Assembly (NCBI GenBank): GCA_964352785.1
Contig: CAYGTI010000002.1
Coordinates: 115,891-179,890, forward strand
Source: JACOMS01 sp964352785
Lineage (GTDB): Bacteria > Pseudomonadota > Alphaproteobacteria > Caulobacterales > Maricaulaceae
DNA: 64,000 nucleotides
Direction: 5' to 3'
Part shown: piece after piece, positions 53,197 through 61,979 of the stretch
How positions within the stretch are numbered: the first letter of the stretch is position 1
How the letters are laid out: every line of letters starts with the position of its first letter
Program-made: the position numbers and the translations under genes
Notes under the pieces: model-generated
The model's input: the letters and a program-made list of their open reading frames with translations, nothing else
Told to the model about the DNA's origin: nothing
Database searches by the model: none

Positions 53197-53732
53197 TGTC
53201 TCGCCTCCCGCCGCGTTAGCAGCCACCAAATTACGACCGCTCCGAGCATTTTGCCGCCGATTGACATCGTGATGTTGGGCAGCGTGAACTGCGCGTCACG
53301 AATAAAGCTCGCCCCATACAAAAACGCCGTCGTATCAATTGGCGCGGCAATGGCTGATGATAATAAAACACGGGTCGAGAGCTTGTATTTAGTGAAGGTG
53401 AACATCAGCCAGTCAATTAGCTCTGAGATCGCAAAGGCGGCACCGCTGGCAAGCGCGAGTTCGCCGCCGGATGTTACAAATGTCAAACCAATCGCGAGCG
53501 CCATGGCAATCAAAACTTCATGTCCAATTTCGCGCTGGGCGAAGTCTCGGACCACCAACACAAGGCCCGTCACAATGGTCACCGGATTAAAAGCCCATCC
53601 GGGCAGCAATTCCCACATGGGTGCCCACGTGAACGACCAATTGATAAAGGGAATCAACAGAATATAGAGCAGCGTATATTTAACAAAACGGAGGCTGCTG
53701 GGTTCGGGTGGTTTTTCAGAATATGTGCTCAT
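53175..53732 (-). CDS. VUT-family transporter, queuosine precursor type
   Basis: A 185-residue membrane protein with about five or six helices. VLVVRDFAQREIG and ISELIDWLMFT are conserved in the Vut_1 (YhhQ/QPTR) family of queuosine-precursor importers. The single minus-strand gene in a plus-strand block; its 3' end overlaps tatC by 22 bases, so the two could interfere by antisense transcription. Confidence 0.83.
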   Translation of the reverse strand: MSTYSEKPPEPSSLRFVKYTLLYILLIPFINWSFTWAPMWELLPGWAFNPVTIVTGLVLVVRDFAQREIGHEVLIAMALAIGLTFVTSGGELALASGAAFAISELIDWLMFTFTKYKLSTRVLLSSAIAAPIDTTAFLYGASFIRDAQFTLPNITMSIGGKMLGAVVIWWLLTRREARHQASDDS

Positions 53733-53774
53733 TAGTCACTGTACCGAAACCCGCGCCTCATGTAACCCGTGTTT

Positions 53775-54293
53775 ATGTCGATATATCCAAAACTCTCTCT
53801 TATTGTCGCTAGGTCTCGAAATGGCGTCATCGGCGTAGACGGCGGCTTGCCGTGGCGCCTATCATCGGACTTGAAGTTTTTTAAACGCACGACGTTGGGA
53901 AAACCTGTCTTGATGGGCCGCGTGACGTGGGAGGGGCTCCCGTTTCCTCTGCCGGGGCGGCCCAATTTAGTGCTCACAAGAAACTCGCAATTCCAAGACA
54001 CGCGCGCGGAGGTTTTCACAGACGCGCGGGAAATGATTGGACGGGGCTATGAACTGGCGGGGCAGTTAGGCTCGGATGAGGTTATGTTGATTGGCGGAGC
54101 GAAACTATATGCCTCCCTGCTCAAATATTGTGACCGGATGTATATAACTGATGTGGATGTTGAAATGGCGGGCGACGCATATTTTCCCCACTTTGACAGA
54201 GCAGATTGGAGATGCGTGTCCGAGACACCTTATCCTCAGGTGCCAAAAGATGATTATGCGTTTACCGTTCGCGTTTATGAGCGTGATCTCTAA
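53775..54293 (+). CDS. folA: Dihydrofolate reductase
   Basis: NADPH-dependent reduction of dihydrofolate, 172 residues. LSLIVARSRNGVIGVDGGLPW is the N-terminal folate/NADPH region and KPVLMGRVTWEGLP the second; VMLIGGAKLY is the cofactor GG motif. I prefer ATG 53775 over GTG 53769. No thyA is adjacent. It lies between the VUT gene and hflK. Confidence 0.93.
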   Translation: MSIYPKLSLIVARSRNGVIGVDGGLPWRLSSDLKFFKRTTLGKPVLMGRVTWEGLPFPLPGRPNLVLTRNSQFQDTRAEVFTDAREMIGRGYELAGQLGSDEVMLIGGAKLYASLLKYCDRMYITDVDVEMAGDAYFPHFDRADWRCVSETPYPQVPKDDYAFTVRVYERDL

Positions 54294-54463
54294 GTGTTTT
54301 TGAGCGGTTCACTTTATAAACAGGGTTAAGTTGAGCCCTATCGTCTCGTCCAGTTTCGAATTTGGGAGATTTAGTGCAATTACTGCACAAAAATAACTAT
54401 GAGTCCCTTGATATCGCGCAGGGCTACATCCACATATAGGCAAACGAAATCGACGGAGACGAT

Positions 54464-55594
54464 ATGTCCAATAATAAGAGCCCGTGGGGAAATAGCCCCG
54501 GCGGTAACGGTTCAGGCGGTGGTAAGAAGCCTTGGGGACAGGGCGCAGGGCGTCCAGATAGAAATAAACCTCGCGCCGGAGAAACATCTCCGGATCTTGA
54601 TAACGTTATACAGGGATTTAAGTCCCAATTCGGACGCGGCGGCAACGGCCCGCGCGGCGGCGGTTCAGGCGGCGGGAGCGGGCCACTCTCTAAATTTGGC
54701 CCGTTTGGTATTTTTCTATTATTAGGCGTCGTCTTTATGGTCGGAACAAGTGTCTACACCGTCGACCAACAAGAAGAAGCGCTTGTTCTCAGGTTTGGCG
54801 AATATAGCCGTACGGCGCCTCCGGGTTTGAACTTTAAATTGCCTTACCCGGTTGAGACGACAATTAAAGAAAAAACTCGCGAAGTTAAAAAGATCGATAT
54901 TGGCGGCTCGCCGGGGGCCAGCTTGATGCTGACGGGTGATGAAAATATCGTGGATATCGATTTTACGGTTCTTTGGCGTATCAGCGAGCTTAATGACTTT
55001 ATCTTCAATGTTGATGAAACTCGAGTTGCCGTTCAAGCTGTGGCTGAAAGCGCGATGCGCGAAATCGTCGGTAAAAACGAGCTTGAGAAAATTATCACAA
55101 CAGATCGTCTTAGCATCACCATCGCGGTGCGCGATCTTATGCAGGAAACGCTCGATGAATATGAAGCGGGCGTTGAGGTTGTTGAAGTGCAATTGCAAAA
55201 AGCTGACCCACCAGAAGCGGGTAACGTAATTGATGCATTCCGCGACGTGGTCAACGCGGCGCAAGACGCCGAGACGATTGTAAATGAGGCAACAGCCTAT
55301 CAAAACAATATTGTTCCACAAGCCCGCGGTGAGGCTGCGCAAATTATTCAAAATGCTGAAGGTTATACAGGACGCGTTGTGGCTGAAGCCAGCGGTGAGG
55401 CCCAGCGCTTCAAGCTGGTTCTCGAGGAATACCAAGCCGCGCCGCGCGTTACGCGTCAACGGATGTACCTTGAAACCATTGAAGAAGTTTACGCCCCTGC
55501 GGAAAAAATTATCTTGGATGAAGGCGCGGGATCAGGCGTCGTACCTTATTTGCCGCTCGATAAATTGAGCGCTAAGCCGCGTGGAGGCCAATAA
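54464..55594 (+). CDS. hflK: FtsH protease regulator HflK
   Basis: SPFH/prohibitin membrane protein that surrounds the FtsH protease with HflC, 376 residues. N-terminal Gly/Pro-rich cytoplasmic tail (1-80), one membrane helix (about 83-102), SPFH domain (about 103-300, with VDQQEEALVLRFGEY) and a coiled-coil rich C-terminus. Stop overlaps hflC start by one base (TAATG). Confidence 0.95.
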   Translation: MSNNKSPWGNSPGGNGSGGGKKPWGQGAGRPDRNKPRAGETSPDLDNVIQGFKSQFGRGGNGPRGGGSGGGSGPLSKFGPFGIFLLLGVVFMVGTSVYTVDQQEEALVLRFGEYSRTAPPGLNFKLPYPVETTIKEKTREVKKIDIGGSPGASLMLTGDENIVDIDFTVLWRISELNDFIFNVDETRVAVQAVAESAMREIVGKNELEKIITTDRLSITIAVRDLMQETLDEYEAGVEVVEVQLQKADPPEAGNVIDAFRDVVNAAQDAETIVNEATAYQNNIVPQARGEAAQIIQNAEGYTGRVVAEASGEAQRFKLVLEEYQAAPRVTRQRMYLETIEEVYAPAEKIILDEGAGSGVVPYLPLDKLSAKPRGGQ

Positions 55595-56484
55595 TGTCTA
55601 ATAAAACACCTCTTATTATTTTTCTTGCGGGTATAGCGGCCATCGCTGCGATCTCCTGTACGTTTACCGTAAAACAGTGGGAGCAAGCCCTTGTTCTACA
55701 ATTTGGTGAAGCTCAGCGCGTCGAGAACGCGTGGGGCGAGCCTGCAAATGCGGGGCTGAAATTCAAGCTTCCGGCTCCGTTTGAGCGGGTTGTTATACTC
55801 GATCGCCGTAACCAGGAAGTGGACCTCAAGCCCGTCGAATTGCTAGCGGCTGACCAGGAACGTTTGGTCGTGGATGCCTTTGTGCGTTACCGGATCAAAA
55901 ATGCGGTTAACTTCTACGAGGCACTGCAAAATGACTTCGGTGCGCAGCAAAAATTGCAATCCATCATGGACTCAACACTGCGTGATGTTTTGGGCAGGGT
56001 CGAAACCCCCGAAATCATTGCTGGCCGACGCGCCGAATTGATGGCCGAAATTCAGCAGGTATCAAACGCTGTGGCCAATAATCAACGCCTTGGTGTCGAA
56101 ATTATTGATGTGCGTATCAAACGTGCAGACCTTCCACAAGAAAACTCACAGCGTGTATTTAAACGTATGGTCACGCAACGGGCACAGGAAGCCTCGCGTA
56201 TTCGCGCCGAGGGTGAAGAGCGCGCCCGTGAAATCCGCGCGACGGCTGAAAAAACAGCGACCGTCATTCGCGCCGAAGCGCAAGAAAAGGCCGAGATCAT
56301 ACGCGGTGAGGGCGACAAGAAGCGAAACAATATTTACGCTGAAGCCTATGAACGTGATCCTGAGTTTTTTGCCTTTTATCGTTCTATGGAAGCCTACCGG
56401 AAAGGTCTGGGCACGGGGACAACATATGTCTTGTCGCCTGACAGTGACTTTCTGCGCTACTTGGACAACCAACGCGGACAGTAA
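55594..56484 (+). CDS. hflC: FtsH protease regulator HflC
   Basis: Partner of HflK, 296 residues. N-terminal anchor (about 5-23), SPFH domain with VKQWEQALVLQFGEAQR, and a long coiled region rich in Arg, Glu and Ala (about 205-250, EASRIRAEGEERAREIRATA). It follows hflK directly and precedes the small DUF2065 gene by six bases. Confidence 0.95.
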   Translation: MSNKTPLIIFLAGIAAIAAISCTFTVKQWEQALVLQFGEAQRVENAWGEPANAGLKFKLPAPFERVVILDRRNQEVDLKPVELLAADQERLVVDAFVRYRIKNAVNFYEALQNDFGAQQKLQSIMDSTLRDVLGRVETPEIIAGRRAELMAEIQQVSNAVANNQRLGVEIIDVRIKRADLPQENSQRVFKRMVTQRAQEASRIRAEGEERAREIRATAEKTATVIRAEAQEKAEIIRGEGDKKRNNIYAEAYERDPEFFAFYRSMEAYRKGLGTGTTYVLSPDSDFLRYLDNQRGQ

Positions 56485-56490
56485 ACCGTC

Positions 56491-56697
56491 ATGACGCTCA
56501 TGACCATTTTGATGATCGCAGCCGGCGGCGCTCTCGCTATTGAGGGGGCCGCTTGGGCTATTTTCCCGTCTCAAATGCGTGAGATATACCAACAAGCCTT
56601 TGCGGCGGGCGACAGGATGTTGCATCTTTCGGGACTGTTTTCTGTTGCGATTGGCGTAGTAATGATCATGTGGGCCGTTAAATCCGTGTCTGCGTAG
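56491..56697 (+). CDS. DUF2065 small membrane protein
   Basis: A 68-residue protein with two hydrophobic segments (about 3-22 and 44-63), including AIEGAAWAIFPSQM and LHLSGLFSVAIGVVMIMW, matching DUF2065 (YjeT). It is regularly found after hflC in proteobacteria; a role in FtsH-HflKC control is supposed but not shown. Confidence 0.88.
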   Translation: MTLMTILMIAAGGALAIEGAAWAIFPSQMREIYQQAFAAGDRMLHLSGLFSVAIGVVMIMWAVKSVSA

Positions 56698-56822
56698 CTA
56701 AACTATTTGAACATTCTTGAGGTTGGTTATCAGGTGTATTTCACATTAAGCGGTTTTCAGGAATTTACGTGAATTACACAAATTCATTCCATAGCTGCCA
56801 TTTATATATTAGAGTGAAATCT

Positions 56823-58235
56823 ATGAGACTTTCTATTAAAGCATTGGCTGTATTAGCTGGATTAATTTTTATATCTGCGCTGCCCGCTGCGGCGCGCGGC
56901 GTTCCTGAAGGATTTGCAGAGCTCAACACACGTCTTAGCCCCGCTGTGGTCAATATTTCGACCTCTCAAAATGTTGAAATCGAAGACGAAGTCCCGGCGT
57001 TCCCGGAAGGGTCTCCGCTCGAGCGGTTCAATGATTTTTTTAACCGACGCAATAATAATAGCGGGCGTGTGTCTAAATCTCTGGGCTCAGGCTTTGTCAT
57101 TGACGCTGCCGGTCATATTGTCACCAACAATCACGTGATCGAAGAAGCCGACGTGATCGAAGTGACCTTTCCAAATGGCGACACTTATACAGCCGAACTT
57201 TTGGGCCGTGATCCGTCAACGGATTTGGCGCTCTTAAAAATTGACGCGGGCAAAGATATTCCGTTTGTTTCGTTTGGTAATTCTGACACCGCCGAGGTCG
57301 GAGAGTGGGTGATCGCGATTGGTAACCCGTTTGGCTATGGCGGGTCTGTCGCCGCCGGGATTATTTCCGCGCGTAACCGCCAGATCAATCACGGTAATTA
57401 TGATGATTTCTTGCAAACAGATGTGGCGATCAACCGGGGAAACTCCGGCGGGCCTTTGTTTAATATGCAGGGCGAAGTCATTGGTGTGAATACGGCGATT
57501 TTATCACCTACGGGCTATAGCGTCGGTATCAGCTTTTCAATTCCGTCTGATTTAGCGCAATCCGTGATCCGTCAACTTCGTGAGTACGGCGAAACCCGGC
57601 GCGGAAGCCTTGGCGTGTCTGTGCAAGAAGTCGACAAAGACCTCGCCAAAAGCGTTCGTCTCGACGCGCCCACGGGCGCAATTGTCACGCGTGTTGTTAA
57701 GGACTCTCCCGCCGCTAAAGCGGGCATAAAAGTGAGCGATATCATTCTGCAAATTGACGGAGAGACTGTACCGGATCAACGCTCGCTTTACCGCATGGTG
57801 GCCGAGTCCAAGATTGGTGTACCGCTTGATGTAACCGTGCTTCGCAAACGTAAACGTAAAACCGTCTCTGTGACTATGGAGCGCCTGAAAGAGAAAGTGA
57901 CCAAAGATGATTTGGCGCGCTTAGAGAAAGACGAGCAAGAGGCTGACCGTGTGGCCATGGGCATTTCCATCGAAGCCCTGACAGATGGAGTTCGCCGCAA
58001 GCACAAAATTCTACCAAGTGTCAAAGGCGTACGCGTCGTCAAAGTAAGCACACGTAGTGAAGCCGCAGGTAAAATCCTCTCCGGCGATATCATTGAAGAA
58101 GTCAGTTTCGAGCCTGTGGAGATGCCCGAAGCGTTTGAAGAAGCCGTCACCGCCGCAAAAGACTCGGGCCGACCGATTACTATTTTGGTCAACCGGGGCG
58201 GAAATTACGTCTTTTACTCTATGAATGTGAGCTAA
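56823..58235 (+). CDS. Do-family periplasmic serine protease (DegP/DegQ-like)
   Basis: Periplasmic quality-control protease, 470 residues. Signal peptide (about 1-25), trypsin-like domain with His104 (TNNHVIEEA), Asp134 (STDLALLKI) and Ser208 (RGNSGGPLFN), then two PDZ domains (about 250-340 and 375-465). I chose ATG 56823, which gives a proper leader; a frame start at 56769 has an unlikely N-terminus. Placed after hflKC-DUF2065 as in many alphaproteobacteria. Confidence 0.95.
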   Translation: MRLSIKALAVLAGLIFISALPAAARGVPEGFAELNTRLSPAVVNISTSQNVEIEDEVPAFPEGSPLERFNDFFNRRNNNSGRVSKSLGSGFVIDAAGHIVTNNHVIEEADVIEVTFPNGDTYTAELLGRDPSTDLALLKIDAGKDIPFVSFGNSDTAEVGEWVIAIGNPFGYGGSVAAGIISARNRQINHGNYDDFLQTDVAINRGNSGGPLFNMQGEVIGVNTAILSPTGYSVGISFSIPSDLAQSVIRQLREYGETRRGSLGVSVQEVDKDLAKSVRLDAPTGAIVTRVVKDSPAAKAGIKVSDIILQIDGETVPDQRSLYRMVAESKIGVPLDVTVLRKRKRKTVSVTMERLKEKVTKDDLARLEKDEQEADRVAMGISIEALTDGVRRKHKILPSVKGVRVVKVSTRSEAAGKILSGDIIEEVSFEPVEMPEAFEEAVTAAKDSGRPITILVNRGGNYVFYSMNVS

Positions 58236-58265
58236 AGCTGCCTTTATTTGCTGTTGATTTAGCGC

Positions 58266-58279
58266 TGGGGTGATCCCCA
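58266..58279 (+). promoter_or_regulatory. Stem-loop just before a ribosome site
   Basis: TGGGG and CCCCA pair around TGAT immediately before the AGGAGAC ribosome site of the SnoaL-like gene. No T-run follows, so it is not a terminator of the protease gene. It may affect initiation or RNA stability. Confidence 0.35.
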
Positions 58280-58289
58280 AGGAGACGTT

Positions 58290-58769
58290 ATGCGCCGGAT
58301 TATTCTTGGTTTTATTCTATGTTTTGGTTTAATCGGTTCGCCAGCTTTGGCAGGTTCCGATGCGGATGCTGAGACGATCAAACAAAACATTGTAGCTATG
58401 TGGGCGGCAGTCGAGGTCGGGGATGTTGATACCTATATGACCTATATCCATGACGATTATACCGTTTTTGGTGAAGGTGATATTTATCTGCAATCCGGTA
58501 AGTATAAAGAGCGGGCCAGTTACGCGGATTATCTGGGCCGTGTTCAGAATGTTCGAACCTTTATGCATCAACCCGACGTACAGGTGCGCGGCGAGACAGC
58601 TTGGATAACCTATTACTGGACGGATAGCGGTTACAGCACAAAAACTCTGGAAAACGGGCAGCGCGTCAAAGGTGAGCGCTTTACAACCAAAGGCAAATCC
58701 ACACGTATCTTCGTCAAAGAAAACGGCCAATGGCTCTGCATCCACAGTCACTTTACTGACGTTCCATAA
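58290..58769 (+). CDS. Secreted SnoaL-like protein
   Basis: A 159-residue NTF2-fold protein with signal peptide (about 1-21, PALA/GS). The mature part (about 30-155) resembles SnoaL_3: VAMWAAVEVGDVDTYMTYIHDDYT and the closing strand WLCIHSHFTDVP. Periplasmic, unlike the two cytoplasmic SnoaL proteins of the catabolic region. Function unknown. It converges on the sensor kinase gene with 21 bases between stops. Confidence 0.8.
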   Translation: MRRIILGFILCFGLIGSPALAGSDADAETIKQNIVAMWAAVEVGDVDTYMTYIHDDYTVFGEGDIYLQSGKYKERASYADYLGRVQNVRTFMHQPDVQVRGETAWITYYWTDSGYSTKTLENGQRVKGERFTTKGKSTRIFVKENGQWLCIHSHFTDVP

Positions 58770-58790
58770 GGATGCTTATAGGAGGTGAGG

Positions 58791-60098
58791 TTAAACCGGG
58801 AGCCTTAACACCGCTTTAAGGCCGCCCATATCGCTGTCATCTAGGCTTAACGATCCGCCGTGGGTTTGCGCAATATCGCGGGCAATTGAAAGCCCTAAAC
58901 CCACCCCGTCTATGTTTTGATTGCGGGCAGCATCAAGGCGCTGGAACGGCAGAAACGCGTCTTCTCTCTTCTCAGGCGGGATACCAGGGCCGTCATCTTC
59001 AACACATATCTCGGTGGCGTCCTCGCGGCAGTCCAGTGTTACCCGGCTCTTTTTTCCATATTTTCCGGCATTGCTAATAAGGTTTTGTACAGCTCTTTTG
59101 AGCGCGACTGGCTTGATGCTGGATTGTCCGTTTGCTCTTATGATAAAATCAGGCTTTGGGTCGGGCGCAAGATCGATGATGGCTTTCAGGAAAGCACGCA
59201 TATCGGTTGACTCGGACGCTTCGCCAATTTGGCCACGGGCAAAGTTCAGATAACCGTCCAGCATATTCTCCATATCTTTGAGGTCTTGGCGCGCGGCGCG
59301 GTTCTCGGCGGTATTCTCTTGCATCGCCATGTGCAGGTTAAGGCGTGTCAGAGGGGTGCGTAGGTCGTGGCTAACCCCCGCGAGTAATGTTGTGCGCTGC
59401 TCAATATGCCGCCTGATACGGCTTCGCATCTTAAGGAAAGACTGCCCGGCAAGGCGCACTTCGGACGCGCCGGAGGGTTTATAGTCGCTAATATCCTGGC
59501 CTTTTCCAAACGCGTCAGCGGCGGCGGCGAGGCGAGAGATCGGGCGGGCTTGATTGCGAATAAACAAAACGCTGACCAGCGTGAGCAAAACTGTGGCGGT
59601 CACAAGCCAGAAGATAAACACATATCCCGTCGGCGCAAACACCCGCTCGCGGGCCGTGATAAAGCGCAATACGCCTTCATCGACCTGAACCCGGATATCG
59701 ATATAATTCGGGTAGCGTGTGGTATCGAACCAGAACGGATCGGTGAGTTTTTGCGACAAGGCCCGCTGCACGGTTTGATCGAGCACTGAGAAAAAGGACT
59801 TACGAGTTGCTTTCGGCAGCGCGTCATTGGGTTTGAGCAAGACCGCAATTTCCATGGTGGAGCGGGTCATACGGTCTAGTCTCTCGGCACGTTCTGCGTC
59901 CGGCGCTTGTTTATAAAGGTCAACTATGACCGAAATATCGGCGGCCACGCTGTCAGAGAGATTACCTGTGACCGCCGTCCAGTGCGCGTTAAAGAAAATA
60001 TACGCGACGACTATCTGCATCAACGCCACCGGGAGGATGATGATCAAAAGTGACCGCCCAAACAGACTTTTGGGTAAATATTTTTTAACCGATAGCAA
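58791..60098 (-). CDS. EnvZ-type sensor histidine kinase
   Basis: Membrane-bound sensor, 435 residues. Two helices (about 16-38 and 158-180) enclose a periplasmic domain of about 120 residues; then HAMP (about 180-232), HisKA with His244 (GVSHDLRTPLTRL) and HATPase with NLISNAGKYGKK and VEDDGPGIPPEKR. It phosphorylates the response regulator encoded 11 bases upstream. Resembles EnvZ/OmpR systems; the signal is unknown. Confidence 0.92.
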   Translation of the reverse strand: MLSVKKYLPKSLFGRSLLIIILPVALMQIVVAYIFFNAHWTAVTGNLSDSVAADISVIVDLYKQAPDAERAERLDRMTRSTMEIAVLLKPNDALPKATRKSFFSVLDQTVQRALSQKLTDPFWFDTTRYPNYIDIRVQVDEGVLRFITARERVFAPTGYVFIFWLVTATVLLTLVSVLFIRNQARPISRLAAAADAFGKGQDISDYKPSGASEVRLAGQSFLKMRSRIRRHIEQRTTLLAGVSHDLRTPLTRLNLHMAMQENTAENRAARQDLKDMENMLDGYLNFARGQIGEASESTDMRAFLKAIIDLAPDPKPDFIIRANGQSSIKPVALKRAVQNLISNAGKYGKKSRVTLDCREDATEICVEDDGPGIPPEKREDAFLPFQRLDAARNQNIDGVGLGLSIARDIAQTHGGSLSLDDSDMGGLKAVLRLPV

Positions 60099-60109
60099 TT
60101 CCGGCGACC

Positions 60110-60817
60110 TTAGGAGGCAGCTTCGGACAGCAGGCGGTAGCCATGCCCGCGTACCGTGAGAATAAAGGCAGGCTCGGCTGGATTATCCTCAATTTTGCGG
60201 CGCAGACGCGTCATCTGTACATCCACAGCGCGTTCGGACTTGGCCCGTATTTTCTCGGATAGGGCATAACGGCTGACGGGCGCGCCGCCGCAGCGCGCCA
60301 GCAGGGTGAGCAGCGCTTCCTCGCCTGTCGTCAGGCGGATACGCTCGCCGTTCTTGGTCAGCGTCAGCCGCTCAAGATCGTACTCCCATGGGCCGAACGT
60401 GACGTGCGACGCCGGAGCGCTGGACCCCAGCCGCCGGAATATGGCCTCGATACGTAGGACAAGCTCTTCGGGCTCAAAGGGTTTAGGCAGGTAATCATCC
60501 GCGCCCGCTTTGAGGCCCGCAATACGGTCTTCGGGCGCGCCTTTTGCGGTGAGCAAAATAATCGGCACATCGTCTTTGAGGCGTAAAGACTGCGTCAGCG
60601 AAATACCGTCTTCGCCGGGCATCATCACGTCTAGTATAAGCAAATCATAAGCCAAACCCGACATCAACTTACGGGCTTCTTGTCCACTCCCTGCCGTCGA
60701 GACACGAAAGCCGTGCCGTTTGAGATAGGTCCGCAGTAAATCGCGAATGCGGTCATCATCATCCACGACGAGGATATGTATGTCGCGCCTTTCTAATATA
60801 TCGGATTCTGTGCCCAA
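60110..60817 (-). CDS. OmpR-type response regulator
   Basis: A 235-residue regulator. The receiver domain has VVDDDD, Asp63 as phosphate acceptor (LLILDVMMPGEDG), Thr90 and Lys112 (YLPKPFEP). A winged-helix DNA-binding domain follows (about 140-232, LTTGEEALLTLLARCGG to VRGHGYRLL). It leads a two-gene operon with the sensor kinase and diverges from ilvE. Confidence 0.93.
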   Translation of the reverse strand: MGTESDILERRDIHILVVDDDDRIRDLLRTYLKRHGFRVSTAGSGQEARKLMSGLAYDLLILDVMMPGEDGISLTQSLRLKDDVPIILLTAKGAPEDRIAGLKAGADDYLPKPFEPEELVLRIEAIFRRLGSSAPASHVTFGPWEYDLERLTLTKNGERIRLTTGEEALLTLLARCGGAPVSRYALSEKIRAKSERAVDVQMTRLRRKIEDNPAEPAFILTVRGHGYRLLSEAAS

Positions 60818-60926
60818 TTTTTCGCCTTATTTTTGCGTCAAAGTATATTGACTTACGTGTTTACGGTATGACAATGCCCCTTAAATAAGCGGCCTGCAAG
60901 TGGTCGCAGATTAACAAGAGTTTCAA

Positions 60927-61805
60927 ATGATTGAAAAAGCTTATCATGACCGTGACGGACACATTTGGATGGACGGTGATTTCATTGACTGGCGTGAAAC
61001 AAAGGTTCATGTACTCACGCACTCTCTTCATTACGGCTCGGCCGTTTTCGAAGGTAACCGGGCCTATAATGGTAAAATTTTCCGGCTGCGCGATCACACT
61101 AACAGGCTGTTAAATTCCGCCAAGTTCATGGGCTATGACATTCCCTATACGGCAGAGCAAATTGATGAGGCCTGTGTGGCTACGCTGGCAAAAACGGGTC
61201 TGGACGACGCTTACCTGCGGCCTGTGGCGTGGCGCGGATCAGAGATGATGGGCGTCGCCTCTAAAAACAATCATATCCATTTGGCCGTCGCGGCGTGGCA
61301 TTGGGGAAGTTATTTCGCTGACAAGATGAAAGGCATTCGCTTGTGCTGGTCGGATTGGAAACGCCCCGCGCCCGATACAATCCCGTGCAAATCCAAAGGC
61401 GCGGGTCTCTATATGATTTGCACCCTGTCCAAAGACGCTGCAAACGCCAAAGGCTATGACGACGCGCTTATGCTTGATTACCGGGGGCAAGTCGCCGAAT
61501 GTACCGGCGCGCATATTTTCTTTATCAGAGGTAATGAACTTCATACACCGACCAATGATATTCTGCTTGAGGGGATCACCCACGACACGGTGGTCAAGCT
61601 GGCCAAGAAACGCGGCTATAAAGTGTTTAAGCGCGACATCTTCCCAAGTGAGTTACCGCATTTTGACGAATGCTTTGTTGTCGGCACCGCCGCCGAAGTG
61701 ACCCCTGTGCGCGAGATAGACGGGATTACCTACACGCCCGGTAAGGTTTGCCACGCCTTGGTTGAGGATTATGACAAAGCCGTGCGGGGACAGATTGAGT
61801 TTTAA
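60927..61805 (+). CDS. ilvE: Branched-chain amino acid aminotransferase
   Basis: PLP class IV aminotransferase for Val, Leu and Ile, 292 residues. Lys157 (KSKGAGLYM) matches the PLP lysine of E. coli IlvE; SLHYGSAVFEGNRAY is the N-terminal motif, and ECTGAHIFFIRGNELHTPTN and FVVGTAAEVTPV are conserved. Class IV also includes D-amino-acid transferases; length and motifs favour IlvE. Confidence 0.93.
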   Translation: MIEKAYHDRDGHIWMDGDFIDWRETKVHVLTHSLHYGSAVFEGNRAYNGKIFRLRDHTNRLLNSAKFMGYDIPYTAEQIDEACVATLAKTGLDDAYLRPVAWRGSEMMGVASKNNHIHLAVAAWHWGSYFADKMKGIRLCWSDWKRPAPDTIPCKSKGAGLYMICTLSKDAANAKGYDDALMLDYRGQVAECTGAHIFFIRGNELHTPTNDILLEGITHDTVVKLAKKRGYKVFKRDIFPSELPHFDECFVVGTAAEVTPVREIDGITYTPGKVCHALVEDYDKAVRGQIEF

Positions 61806-61813
61806 GTTATAAG

Positions 61814-61854
61814 CGCGGCGCTGTTTTCGCCCTTCGGCAAAACCATACGCCGCG
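61814..61854 (+). terminator. Putative terminator hairpin after ilvE
   Basis: CGCGGCG (61814-61820) pairs with CGCCGCG (61848-61854), and inside it GTTTT-GCC pairs with GGC-AAAAC around CTTC with one bulged C. A short TTT and T-rich stretch follows. It lies eight bases beyond the ilvE stop, so it probably ends that transcript, although the T-run is poor. Confidence 0.55.
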
Positions 61855-61979
61855 TTTGAATTCTATTTCATGTAAGTTTTAGCAAGGCTGTGCTAAACTG
61901 GCTTAATAGCTTTGATGCACGGCTTCGGCGCTTGCGACTGCTGCCCGGAAACACCCATCAATCTGCCGGATATATATTC

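Noticed and set aside
54722..55459. Minus-strand frame of 245 residues within hflK
   Set aside because: Antisense to the well-supported SPFH domain; no motif or start signal.
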